From Solanum dulcamara (Eukaryota; Streptophyta; Magnoliopsida; Solanales; Solanaceae), in contig NC_077246.1 of the NCBI RefSeq assembly GCF_947179165.1, forward strand, positions 68,978,421 through 69,042,420: a stretch of 64,000 nt of DNA, written 5' to 3'. Numbering within the stretch: position 1 is the first letter of the stretch; each line of letters starts with the position of its first letter. Under the pieces are notes generated by a model. The model was not told where the DNA came from. It did not search any database and saw nothing but the letters and a program-made list of their open reading frames with translations. Below, piece by piece: positions 23,158 to 33,337 of this stretch. Position numbers and translations under genes: made by a program.

Positions 23158-24315
23158 CTATTCTTCAAAATCTCCATCATTGACTGCAGAATCTGTCCTC
23201 CCAACGTCTTCATTTTTCTGCTGAGTTAAACTTGTATTTGCTTTAATCTGAGGCTGATAGTTCCTAGAGTTAGTGAACTCAAAATCTGCAGGGAACCCAT
23301 GCAGCCTGTAGCAATCATCATGCACATGTCCTATTTTTCCAGAATAAGTGCATGACAGATTTGGATCATATTTTTTCTTACCCTTAAACTTGTTTTGTGG
23401 CTTATCAGATCTCTGGTTCTGGTTTGGGTTAGCATACTTCTGATATGTGTTTGTTCCTTTCATTGGTTGATATCTGAGCCTCTGTGCATATCTTCCCTGT
23501 CCATTAGCCATGAATGCTGCAAACTCAGCAATTAACTTGTTGTTTGGCTGGTTTGCTTGGCCTACTGCCATAAATGATCCAGAATCAGGAGTGACATTTG
23601 TGTTTGCATACACTTCCCTTTGGTTCTCATCCTGCAAAAGCAAGGAATATGCAACATCTATTCCAGGTAATGGATTCATCATAAGTATATTTCCCCTTGC
23701 CTGAGTATATACATCATTCAGTCCCATTAGAAATTGAATCAATCTTTGATCTTCCAGTGATTTTGTTAACTTTGCTTTCCCATCACAGGTGCATTCACAT
23801 GAGCAACAGGCAATCACATTCATCCCATCTAATTCATCCCATAATCTCTTAACCTTGGTGAAGTAACCTGCAATGTCGCTATTGACTTGTACTAATCCTG
23901 TTAATTCCTTTTGTAGATGGTAGAGTTTGGCACCATTTGATTTCCCAAATCTCTGCTCCAGGCTGTCCCAAAGTTCTTTTGCAGTTTTGGAACTCATTAC
24001 ACTATCTGCAATATCCTTAGATAATGCATTTGATATCCAACATATGATCATGTCATTGACACAATTCCATTGCTCAAAATCTGCAGATCTCAGGTCTGGA
24101 ACCTTGCAAGTTCCATTGATAAAACTAAGTTTTCTCTTGGCTGATAGAGATAGAAAGATAGATCTTCTCCAACCTGGGTATCCTCTTCCATCAAAAATAC
24201 TGTTGACTAGAGTCATACCAGGTGAATCTGAATTGCTTAAGTAATAGGGATGGTTGTTTTCATATATGATTCCTTTTTCACCACTGTCTAATTTGATTTC
24301 AGTTGTTTCAGGCAT
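23158..24315 (-). pseudogene. Copia 1 gag
   Basis: The gag frame is open from an upstream non-ATG codon; the first ATG (…PR-MPETTEIKL) is at 24315. It contains a retrotransposon gag (UBN2-like) domain: 'NSIFDGRGYPGWRRSIFLSL', 'SSKTAKELWDSLEQRFGKSN', 'YHLQKELTGLVQVNSDIAGY'. A zinc knuckle 'CTYSGKIGHVHDDC' follows, in which the second cysteine is replaced by S. An in-frame TAG (23160-23158) ends gag; protease follows in the same frame. Whether this is a decay stop or a readthrough site cannot be told from one copy; decay is likelier given the other lesions. Confidence 0.88.
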
Positions 24316-24375
24316 TCTGGGATTTTGAAGATGACTTTGATGTTTTGACACAGATTTGGATGGAGCTTTAGAGGT

Positions 24376-24387
24376 GCTCTGATACCA
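24376..24387 (-). other. Primer-binding site of copia 1
   Basis: TGGTATCAGAGC on the minus strand, directly next to the 5' LTR; complementary to the initiator tRNA-Met region used by plant copia elements. Confidence 0.95.
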
Positions 24388-24792
24388 TGTAGAGATTTAA
24401 AGAATGAAAAGCTGAAGATTAAGAGAATTTCTGTCTATATTTTCATCAAAATATACATCTACTTATACACAAGTTGCTGCAACCAATTGTAATATAGACA
24501 AAGAGAAATGGGTTGGTTTTGTCCTATTCTAACTTGTCATTACTTTATTTTATTTACCCATAACTATATGGGTATAGTCATATTTTAATTTGACTGTGTT
24601 GTGTGGACAGGATGAATCCACTTGTAGGGACAAGATGAGGCCACGTGGTGGAGGATTATCATATCATCAGAAGAAGTGGAAGAGTCTTCTTGAGGCTTCT
24701 GTCTTCTTCTTCACTCTTCTTCTCATTTTTCTTCTTCATTCTTCTGCTCATTCTTCTTCTCATTCTTCGTCTGCTTTCTTCTTTCTCCAACA
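24388..24792 (-). repeat. 5' LTR of copia 1
   Basis: 405 bp; see 15748-16134. TGTTGGAGAAAG at its minus-strand start abuts CNL-1 codons at 24793. Confidence 0.95.
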
Positions 24793-24905
24793 AGCTCATT
24801 TCGCAGCCACTGCACATCCTTACTTAGACTTAAACGCAGGGAAGCTTCCTGTATGAGGAAATCCCCCAGTTTTTGAACTGCAAAAGACACAAAGGCATCA
24901 ACCAT
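24793..24905 (-). pseudogene. CNL-1 N-terminal coiled-coil segment, cut off by copia 1
   Basis: ATG at 24905-24903, then 37 codons starting 'MVDAFVSFAVQKLGDFLIQE' and ending '...DVQWLRNEL', the N-terminus of RPP13/R1-like CC domains. The piece ends exactly at the copia LTR. Joining 24793 to 15747 without removing any base gives 40 codons in frame (…RNEL-FF-MQSFLKDAEQ), which matches the spacing known for relatives (RNELLFMQSF). The flanks (GAGCT and GTTCT on the minus strand) are not identical. This start is the true CNL-1 start; upstream codons in the same frame have no homology. Confidence 0.9.
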
Positions 24906-25540
24906 CTTCACTTTAATGAGAGGGTAGAAAAAGAGGGCTGTATACAAGAAATTTCAAGTCCCTAAGTGTATTTACTCTAGATCTAGAGTATCAAAATTTC
25001 TTCATGGTTAAATTACATAAAGCCAACAAGTCGAATGTTCCGAGTTACTCCTATGAAACAACCCCAGCAGATTCCTTTTTTTTCTTTTAACTTAGAATAT
25101 TATTACAGTTAAATTATTTGTACATCGTCCAAATCTGAATTAATTGAACAAATTTTCTTTCTGGTTGTCCTTTTTTTTGATTAATTGTTTAGTAACTGCC
25201 TTTTTTAAATATAATATTTTCGTAATTTATGAACCTTTTAAACCACCATAAAAAAACATCCAACATCACATATTAATGTTATCTATAAGGTTGAAATATA
25301 TGAGAAAACATTATATTTGCGCAATGTTTAAAAATAGAGGCAAAATTTAAATGAGAAAAAAATCAACCTTAATCATTTGAGTGGGTACCAAATATCTAAA
25401 GGTTATATATATATAAGAAAAACTAAAAATAATGAATGTTTTTTATATGCCTATCATACATTTAGTCAAACATAAAAGAAATTAACATGCACTGGACCTC
25501 TGAATTAAAATGTTCTCAAAAGAAGAAATTAAAATATCTT
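24906..25540. other. Upstream region of CNL-1
   Basis: AT-rich, no gene seen. It should include the CNL-1 promoter and 5' UTR. No element is called with confidence. Confidence 0.35.
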
Positions 25541-25608
25541 CCACAACCATTACACAACTTGAGGAAAAAAACAAATTAAAATATTTTCAACAATCATTAC
25601 ACAACTTG

Positions 25609-25611
<3 letters not shown>

Positions 25612-25644
<33 letters not shown>
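25612..25644. repeat. (AT)n microsatellite
   Basis: About 16 uninterrupted AT units. Confidence 0.95.
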
Positions 25645-25648
<4 letters not shown>

Positions 25649-25694
25649 GAGAAAAGTCTAAAAGTAATAATTATATGTATTCAACAAAGGCATC

Positions 25695-25810
25695 AGCCAT
25701 CTCCAACAACATCAACAACAACCCAGTGAAATCCCACAATATGGGATCTAAGGAGGGTAAAGTGTACACAAACCTTACTCTTATCAAGGTAGAACGACTG
25801 TTTCTGAAAA
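25695..25810 (-). mobile_element. RTE-type LINE 3' tail fragment
   Basis: On the minus strand 'ctttaccctccttagatccc' and 'gtgggatttcactgggttgt' followed by TTG-rich DNA match the 3' end of plant RTE LINEs and of the fragment at 28938-29432. Only the tail is present. Confidence 0.55.
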
Positions 25811-26699
25811 ATCATCGGCCTCAATAAAAACATAAAAAGAGGTTAGATACTACTAAGAATTACAAAAAGTTTAAAGTGTTATGTGAAAGCAAATAACAAA
25901 TAACAAAAGCGTCACACATAAAATAAAATAATCAAATTACAGAGAATAGTATTACCAAGTTACTAGTATTACTTTTGATTGAAAAAAACAAAAAAGAGGA
26001 AATATTGGAATACAAATTGGAAAATGGGAGATAGAGATAAACAATCAGAATACATAAATAAAGTGTTCAAAGGGTCCAATTATGTGATTAAAGTTTGAAA
26101 AAGAATTACGATTAGACAAAGCAAGAGGAAATGAAAGTTCCCATTATCAAAAAAGACAAAGATGCATTAAAGCTTTTTGAAAAATTTCCCATAACGAAAG
26201 GTACATTTTTTTTTTCTGAATATCTCCCTCGTCCTTGATTGTCTATATCTAATGTGGTGATTAAATATGATGATTTGTGATTGTTATGGTAATGGTGGTT
26301 AGTGGCATTAAATATTTAGTAATTTTATTTTATTGTTTACCTTTACTTTTTTTATAATATTTTTATACCGTACACTATTTTTTTTTATGTAGTTTGTCCT
26401 TCAAATTACTAATTTGTGACAGCATGTAGTGACGAAAAATAATACAATCTATTTAAATATTGTATTAATAAAAAAGATAGAATTTAATATTGGAATTACG
26501 ATGGATATCATTGATAATTTTTGAAAAAACCGTAAAATATGTATGGCAATTAAATATTGGAAGTAGTAGATTGTGAGTTTGATAAGAGATGAATATTGTT
26601 ATCATGGAATTGAATATTTAAAGCTTAAAATATCCGATGAACATGGGAAAAGTCTATAGTAACAAATATGTTATACAAAGATGATAAAGTTGAGGTTAA

Positions 26700-26822
26700 T
26701 AAAGAAAAGTATAGAAACTCGCATGGCATAAGTTTGAATCCAAGCTATCCTTCTAGTGTGACTCGAACCCAAGATCTACCGGTCATGGATGGAGATGGCT
26801 TTACCAACTGAGCAACCCTCAC
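26700..26822 (-). mobile_element. tRNA-derived SINE
   Basis: Minus strand: box A GGTTGCTCAGTTGGTAA (26817-26801) and box B TGGGTTCGAGTC (26771-26760), 30-odd bp apart as in pol III promoters. The region between does not fold as a tRNA with a coherent anticodon arm and acceptor, so this is a SINE head rather than a tRNA gene. Confidence 0.6.
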
Positions 26823-26996
26823 TTGTCTCCCGCCCCTACTTTAGATACTCTATAGTGTGCATTCGTTTTACGGTTTATTTTTGTTATTTAGTTTGGTTTT
26901 TCAATTTTCAAACATGATTATTGTTCCCTCCATTTCAATTTTTATGAAGGTATTTGATTGGGTATGGAATTTAAAAAGTGAAGAAAGACTTTTGAA

Positions 26997-27640
26997 TAGG
27001 GTTGTACAGGGCAAATCGATAAACCGCACCAAACCGACAAACCGAACCAAACCGGAAAAAAAATACGACTAGTGGTTTGGTTTGACTTGGTTTGGTGTTT
27101 GGAAAAAAAACCCGACCATTATAGGATTGGTTTGGTTTTAACTAAAAAAAGTCAAACCGAACCCAAACCGACCCGATTATAGATATACTACTTTTAAATT
27201 ATGTTATACATGAAAATATTTATTAAAATGTAATTTATAAATATTTTTTAAAATTTTTTCATATATTTTTTATTTCTTACATTTAGATTTGGACTTGAGA
27301 AGTCCATCTAAATAATATACAAAAAAAACCATCTTATAAAGTTATATTATAAAGTTAAAACTTCAAACAGTGTTCTGCCTCCATCTTATATGTTGATATT
27401 TTGTACTATAACTCTTTTTAAGAAGCACTGCTCTGTGCTTTTTATTAGATATTATGAAAAATCCGAGAAACTCGAAAAAACCCGAAAAACCCGAAAAAAC
27501 CCGAAAAACCCGAGAAAAATTGATATAAAAAAACCCGACTTTTATTGGTTTGGTTTGGTTTATAAATTTTTATAACCCGACACAAATGGTTTGGTTTGGT
27601 TTGTAAAAAATTCGAACCAACCCGGTCCATGTACACCCCT
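26997..27640. mobile_element. Mutator-like MITE with 9-bp target duplication
   Basis: 644 bp between two copies of ACTTTTGAA (26988-26996 and 27641-27649). The ends are inverted: left AGGGTTGTACAGGGC, right (reverse complement) AGGGGTGTACATGGAC. The interior is low complexity, with 'accaaaccg' and 'ggtttggtttggttt' and (AAACCCG)n-like strings, and non-coding. A 9-bp duplication is the Mutator hallmark; the superfamily is inferred from that alone. Confidence 0.75.
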
Positions 27641-27945
27641 ACTTTTGAAATTGATGATCAAATTAAACAAGCCATAAAAAAATGTGTGTATAAATCATTT
27701 CATTAAAGGGTAAAATGAGAAGTTTAAACATACACCCTCCTTTCTAAATTTGAAAAGATCGATCATTTGACAATCATAACTCTAGATTAAAACATAAAAA
27801 TCTTTAAAACCTTAATGTAACTTGAAATCATAAAAATCTTTAAAATCTTAATGTAACTTGAAATATAGAGATTTCAGATTATGTTTATAGAGTTAGCACC
27901 GATACCATTCAAACTCCATGAAATATTTGAGAGTATTTTGAAATA

Positions 27946-27975
27946 CTAGTATTTGGGAACGTGCGTTGCACGCTT
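27946..27975 (-). mobile_element. Helitron-like 3' terminus
   Basis: Minus strand: hairpin GCGTGCAACGCACGT, about 9-nt spacer, ACTAG, then T. Same form as the termini at 2114-2117 and 3339-3342. The element would extend to the right (28 kb region); its other end was not found. Confidence 0.45.
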
Positions 27976-28937
27976 ATCTTCATATATTAATATAAAATTT
28001 ATATTTTAAAAGATAAATTTTAAATGATACTTGAATTTTCTTTGTGCTATAGAATAAAAATCAAAACATATAAAAAAAAAAGAGAAAAATTTATAAGATC
28101 AAACAACAAAAATTGGTTAGGTAGTTAAATTGTAAAATGAGTTACATTTTGATATTATTAGGTACAAACATATAGATTCATCTGAAACCTCCGAAAGTTT
28201 ATATAGAAGCAAGGATCCTTGACAATGATTTTTGAGGTTCTTCATCGCAGAAATTAAACCTATTATAATTATTTGACAAAGACAAAGAAGCACAAGAAAA
28301 GAAAAATTACGCTTCTGTAGAAGTGAATTGGCATAGGCCAATTTTGAGATGTACTTGCAATACATAATGTCACAAATTATGGCCAAAACGTTTCCAAACA
28401 TAAAGTGATCTACATAGAGTAGCATAATATATTACATCAATTCGATTTGAACTGTTTGATTGTATTAATAAGTAATACAAAAATCTCTATTGTGGCCAGA
28501 GTTCAGCTCCTCTATTCTCACTGGACAATTACATTACAAGATAATGCATAAAAAAATACACGAAAAAAGAGTATATAATTTCATAAACATTCATAGAAAA
28601 TAACCAAATAAAATGAACATACCTTTGTAGAAATCTTCAACTTGTCTCTATTATTTCTTCTAATGAGGAGCCAGGAAGGCATACATACGATAGATTGATT
28701 ATTCCATTTATAATAAGTTGATTAGTGAGGAAAATTTAAGATAACAAATAAGATGATTCATTATCTAGCTAAATTGGTAACGAAAGAAAATAAAAAAAAA
28801 TGCAGTTTATTATTCTTTCATTGGTTAACCAATAATTACAATAACTCAAATACATTCAATGTTGAAATTAAAATGCAGCTTAAGTTTACTATTTAATAAT
28901 AATAATAGTAATAATATAATATATATATATATATATA
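27976..28937. other. No gene seen
   Basis: AT-rich. A minus-strand frame at 28117-28425 is hydrophobic low-complexity translation with no recognisable family. A (TA)n run sits at about 28913-28939. Confidence 0.35.
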
Positions 28938-29432
28938 TTGGGGAGAGGTTAGCCATGAATGGTTTTAGAAGAGGTAGGGGTAGGCCGAAGAAATATTGGG
29001 GAGAAGTGATTAGACAGGACATGACGCAATTACAACTTACCGAGGACATGTCCTTAGATAGGAGGGTGTGGAGGAGCCATATTAGGGTAGAAGGCTAGTT
29101 CATAGTATCGTTATTCTTCCTTAGAAGTAGGCGGATTAGCGCACTATGATTCCTTGTGGTATGATGTCTAGTATTATTTATTACTTTCATTACTTTCTGT
29201 ACTTTGATTGTTCTATTTTTATCTGTGTTGCTTTTGTTTTCGTTACCTGCTGCTTTCCATCAAGCTTTAAACTTCTTATTCTTATCTGACTTCTTCTTTT
29301 GGATTTTATTTTGATTTTTCTGAGTCGAGGGTCTTTCGGAAACAGCCGTCCTACCTTGGTAGGAGTCAGGTCTGCGTACACTTTACCCTCTCCAGACCCA
29401 CGTTGTGGAATTCCACTGGGTCGTTGTTGTTG
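28938..29432 (+). mobile_element. RTE-type LINE, 5'-truncated
   Basis: A 47-codon frame 28955-29098 ('MNGFRRGRGRPKKYWGEVIR', 'DMTQLQLTEDMSLDRRVWRS') is the C-terminal end of the RTE-clade LINE polyprotein. The 3' UTR follows, ending 'ccactgggtcgttgttgttg', the usual TTG-repeat tail. Endonuclease and RT domains are missing, as expected for 5'-truncated insertion. Confidence 0.75.
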
Positions 29433-29540
29433 TATATATATATATTAATGGTATTATTGTAATAACTCAACTTTATAGGGGTATTTTGGTATTTCAACTT
29501 ACAATTATTTTTGTTCCCACTTTTAGTAATACTAGTTTCT

Positions 29541-30200
29541 TGGCACGTGGTGTATCCCATATCCATTGTCACATAATTTTGTAAAGGAGAAATATATTAT
29601 ACAATAAAATTACAATGCAAGATAAACATTTATAATTTACTAAAATGTCCAACAAAAATTAGATGTTAGTATTTATAATTTATGATAATGTATCTGCACT
29701 TTTATACACAAATGTTAAAGGAATAATTTTTAAACTAAAGACATAAAATACAAGCTTGAATCGATGAATCGTGAGCATATTCAACTGATATTATTATCAT
29801 TGCAAGGCAATCATCATACTGAAATATTGTTATCAAGTGCATTTCAAAAGTAACACTCTAACTACTTCCAATAATATATCAAGTATTCAACTTGATAAAA
29901 GTTCTTTTTTAGTATGTCACAACACATAATTTAAATGTTGGCACTATGGTAGCAAAATATTTAACGCCTTAAAGTTTCCGCCTTCTTTTTAAGGAATAGT
30001 AGCCTCCACTCTTTTACAGATGCATACATATCAAAAAATTATTGTCGAAGGAGAATAATGTTTTGCAATAATTGTAGAGAAATTCGATCAAACATATGCC
30101 TTCCTTAGGATGGTTAGTAGATCATTATCATTTTTGAATATGTCGATCAGAGAGAACACCAACAAAATGCCAAGGGTAAGTATTTCAGTAGCATATAAAC
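29541..30200. repeat. Dispersed repeat, copy 1 (with 59476-60195)
   Basis: 29541-29905 and 59480-59885 are near-identical over about 370 bp ('tgtatcccatatcc', 'ttgtcacataattttg', 'ttagatgttagtatttata', 'gaatcgatgaatcgtgagca'). A second shared patch is 'gagaacaccaacaaaatg' at about 30153 and 60163. The left edge here borders a Helitron-like 3' end on the minus strand (CACGTG...ACTAGT, 29527-29545). Probably a non-autonomous element; class uncertain. Confidence 0.65.
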
Positions 30201-30719
30201 GAAAAAACATGCAGATAAAACTTATAATTCCTAAAGGAAATTGAAAATTCTGGTTGAAGCAACTATTTTATATTTTTCATTTTCCTTTAGTAGCTTCAAA
30301 AACTTGTCTTTTGATTCACACCTTTCACATTTTCTTTCTTCTAATTTAGCTAACAATTTTTTTTAAACTAACAAAGGAATAAACTTACTTGGTAAATTGA
30401 ACTTTCGTCTTGTGTTTCTTCTGATGTTGATGGTTATGAGTATGACTTTTTTTTATATCCGTTTATATAAGCTCACTAATAATCAGAATTTATTTGGCAA
30501 TTTAATAGTAGATAATTAATAAGCAATAAGATTTGATAACAATTATCTTTTTTACCGGATCAGCGAATCATTGGTACAGATGTATGATATGATATGTATG
30601 GTAATTCAACTTTGCACTTACGAGCTTTCCGTTTTTAGTAATATATGATATGATATGATTAGTAATATATGATGTTGTCAAACTCTAGGGGGGAACAATA
30701 ATGTAGATAAGTTAATTCA
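30201..30719. other. No gene seen
   Basis: AT-rich spacer with short 'atatgatatgat' runs near 30580-30680. Nothing else supported. Confidence 0.35.
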
Positions 30720-31005
30720 AATTCTAAATTTTTGAACTAACTATTGAAGGCAAAGGCATTTTCGGACCAAACTATCAACTAAGGGCATTTTTATTGATTT
30801 CACATCATTTAAGAATATTTTTGATCTTTTTCTATTAATTAAATCATCACAAAATCATTTTTGCATTGAATCCGAAAAGTACTCTTCGAACTAATTCCAC
30901 ACACTAAAACAAAGCACAAAAAGAAATGAAACATTGAAAAAAAATCTATTAAGTTGATTGATGCTTGGACAAGACAACTTCATGAACCTGATTTATAATA
31001 TCTGC
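30720..31005. other. 3' flank of CNL-2
   Basis: Paralogous to the CNL-1 flank (12650-12800) and the 11.3-kb relic: 'tttctattaattaaatcatcac', 'atcatttttgcattgaatcc', 'aattccacacactaaa'. Carries the presumed CNL-2 3' UTR. Confidence 0.6.
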
Positions 31006-32788
31006 TCAACATCTCCCCACGTCTTTCATTCTCTCTGGAATCTCCTTCAGCTTTCTACAATCCTGGATACCAACACCTTTAATATGAGGCATGGCACTTG
31101 TGGCTAAATGCCATCTTTCAAGGTTCTTAAGATTATCAAGACTAAGGGACTCCAGTTGACTGAAGCTGTTATCACTGCACGTAATTTCTTTTCCTTCATA
31201 AGCTCTATCCAAAATGAGATTCCTTAGGTTTGGCAGCATTCCCAAAATAGGCATCGGATCTTCCATGAGCTTTGAGTCCCAAAGAAGCATCATTGTGATG
31301 GAATTTGGAAACAGAGGCAGTTTCTCTATTCTACCTTTTAACCACAATTTCTGGAGCTTTTGACAAGAAATAAGAAATTCAATGGCTGGGAATGATTCAT
31401 CAGAGTCACAAAACAATTTGAGAGCGGTAAGGTTTATCAAGCTACTAATGTTATTTAGGGTGTAAGATTTGGTAATTTTATACATGAGTAATTCTCGAAG
31501 ATTGACTAAATCAACAGGGTCAACATATTTCCACTGATCACAAGCAATACCATCAAGAACTTGAAGACTAGTGAGTTTGTTTATACGTTCCAGAGGTTTT
31601 GAATACGAAGCAACTAAATGTCTTAGATTTATTAGGTCAGCTGTCTCCCGGGGTAGCTGGCATGAGATTTGATAATAATTGACATGAAGTGTCTGTAAAT
31701 TCTTGAGGTTGCCAATGGAAGAGGGAAGCTTATGGATACCTGTCAATCTTAAGAACTTGAGGTGGTACAAACTTCCTATGGCAGAAGAAATAGTTTGACC
31801 ACGAATATCCAAGTACAACACATATATATGTTGGAACACATTACCAAACTCTATAGGACTCATGTTACGAAAATCTGGATCGAAAAACATAATTGATCTC
31901 AACTTCAAGTAAGAAAGATCAAGTGAGAGGTACCTTTTTCCTTGACCATGAATGACATGTCTGATACATAAGGATGAAATGGAGTGCTTTCTTGGATCAT
32001 AAATGTCAAAGAAGTTTACCTCCAATGCCTTTTGTATGGCAAGATCACGAAGTAAATCATGAATTCTACATGAAACAACTTTTTCCCAAAATGTATCAGC
32101 AACTTGAACCAAGCTTCGTCTTATCAACTCATTCAAGAAGCCTTCAGCGACATCCTCCATTCTTTCTTCTCCATTTGGTATGAAACCCTCCCCCATCCAC
32201 AGCCGTATTATGTTTTCAGCATCGACCTCTTGATCTTCTGGAAAAATACCAAAGTAGAGAAAACACTGCTTGAGTGCAGTTGACAAATCGTTGTAGCTTA
32301 ATGATAGTATGTTGGAGATTTCAATATATTTATCTTCAATAATGTTCTTCCAAAGGTGATCTTTCACCTTTTGCCATTCGTCTAGCCCCCTTTTATGAGA
32401 AAGTAATCCGCTCAATACAGCAATGGCAAGAGGTAAGCCTCCACACTTTTCCACCATGTCTTTAGCTAACCTTTCCATTTCTGGAATCATTGCTCGAACA
32501 TCAAGTAGTTTCCTACAAAAGAGATCCCAACTTTCTTCGTGGCATAGGAAACGAAGTTTATGGACAAAACCTCTGTCGTCTGCTCTTTCAGCGACATCCT
32601 CTTTGCGAGTGGTAATAATAACTCTGCTGCCATTCTTGCTATCTGGGAATGCTCTTTTCAGACTCTCCCATGCTTCTCTCTGCCATACATCATCAACCAC
32701 CACAAGGTATTTGCCTTCTTTTAAAAGATTACGAAGGTAAATTTCTAGATCTCCTTCTGTCATCCTTTCCAACAAATCTAGAGTTTCC
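31006..32788 (-). pseudogene. CNL-2: NBS-LRR gene lacking CC and P-loop
   Basis: An uninterrupted frame of 594 codons from the copia LTR junction (ETLDLLERMTEG...) to the stop at 31006. Present: kinase-2 VVVDDVW (about 32683-32706), RNBS-B GSRVIITTR, GLPL CGGLPLA (about 32430-32448), RNBS-D FLYFGIFPED, MHD-type CRIHDLLRDLA (about 32038-32066) and a complete LRR domain. Missing: the coiled coil and the P-loop, removed or displaced by copia 2, so nucleotide binding is not expected. It is closely similar to CNL-1 but has neither of its frameshifts. It lies directly downstream, in sense, of a copia 3' LTR that has a TATA box, so LTR-driven transcription of the remnant is possible. The open frame extends into the LTR but has no ATG there; the first in-frame ATG is in LLERMTE. 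Confidence 0.9.
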
Positions 32789-33103
32789 TGTTGGGGAGGA
32801 AGCACCACAACTAAAGTTTGATATGATGAAAATAATGAAAATAAATTAGACACGAGAATTTTACATGGAAACCCCTCTAAATGATAGAAGGGAAAAACCA
32901 CGGGGTAGAAGGATCTCACTATTTTAATATGGAGTACACAGCTCTCAAATACAAGGAGAAAACAACAATTAACACTTCTCTTTTGTAAAAGGAACAACTA
33001 CTAAAGAGGACACTCAAGACTACAATATTTATCTTGGTGTATAACTCTCTTTGTATTCTTACTCTCTTTTTCTGGGATGGGATAAATGAGGGCAAGAGGT
33101 CTT

Positions 33104-33112
33104 CTATTTATA
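33104..33112 (-). promoter_or_regulatory. TATA box of copia 2 LTR
   Basis: TATAAATAG on the minus strand, 150 bp into the LTR. Transcription would start near 33075 and read into CNL-2. Confidence 0.7.
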
Positions 33113-33157
33113 GGAAACTAGAAACGCGTAAAATCTGTGTATTGAACCTCCCTTTTT

Positions 33158-33253
33158 GACTACGCGTTCAAAACGCGTTTTGTTCCCTTTATTGACTACG
33201 CGTTCAAAACGCGTTTTGTTCCTTTTTTGACTACGCGTTCAAAACGCGTTTTG
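33158..33253 (-). promoter_or_regulatory. Tandem CGCG-box repeats in copia 2 U3
   Basis: Three perfect 25-bp units at 33158-33182, 33194-33218 and 33229-33253 (35-36-bp period), each with two ACGCGT cores around CAAAA; a seventh ACGCGT is at 33124-33129. The core fits VCGCGB, the binding site of plant CAMTA calmodulin-binding transcription factors. Position just upstream of the TATA box suggests an enhancer. Repeated U3 boxes are known to drive stress induction in Tnt1 and Tto1; the same role here is inferred. Confidence 0.65.
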
Positions 33254-33337
33254 ACTATCTTGCATTCTCCCACTTGAAGATTTAATTGAGAATCAATTAA
33301 GTCTTCACACCATCCTTTCTACCCAATTACTGCAATG

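Larger units (their letters stand above)
15748..24792 (-). mobile_element. Ty1/copia retrotransposon 1, complete, inserted in CNL-1
   Basis: Two LTRs (5' LTR 24388-24792, 405 bp; 3' LTR 15748-16134, 387 bp; TGTTGG...CTACA on the minus strand) differ by four substitutions plus 6-bp and 12-bp indels. Directly after the 5' LTR is TGGTATCAGAGC (24387-24376), the standard plant copia primer-binding site for initiator tRNA-Met. TTGAGGGGGGA abuts the 3' LTR as the polypurine tract. Order gag, protease, integrase, RT, RNase H is copia-type. Without the nested solo LTR the element is about 5.5 kb. It lies in the same direction as CNL-1 and splits its coiled-coil coding sequence. Confidence 0.95.
25545..26470. 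repeat. Dispersed block, partial copy C
   Basis: Diverged relative of 3460-4035 and 38275-38825: 'acaacttgtgaatatatata...tggagaaaagtctaaaagta', then (26240-26470) 'tctaatgtggtgattaaata', 'gtgattgttatggtaatggtgg', 'aatattgtattaataaaaaag'. It is interrupted by a LINE/SINE-like tail at about 25695-25810. The gypsy LTR found at the end of copies A and B is absent. Confidence 0.65.
32789..33264 (-). repeat. 3' LTR of copia 2
   Basis: 476 bp. It contains a TATA box (TATAAATAG, minus strand, 33112-33104) and, upstream in U3, three tandem 25-bp units rich in ACGCGT. The minus-strand end ...CCCCAACA abuts GGAAACTC of CNL-2. Confidence 0.88.

Noticed and set aside
26760..26817. A tRNA gene
   Set aside because: Box A and box B are present, but there is no complementary acceptor stem and no plausible anticodon arm; a SINE fits better. 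The same applies to 9335-9540 and 11112-11240.
28117..28425. Minus-strand 102-codon frame
   Set aside because: Hydrophobic and cysteine-rich, but AT-driven; no domain, neighbour or splice evidence.
32789..32997. Chimeric LTR-NLR protein start upstream of ETLDLLERM
   Set aside because: The frame is open into the LTR, but the first codon there is TTG and no in-frame ATG exists before the CNL-2 part.
33158..33253. A CRISPR-like array
   Set aside because: Three repeats with 10-11-bp spacers in a plant LTR; eukaryotic U3 enhancer repeats explain it.
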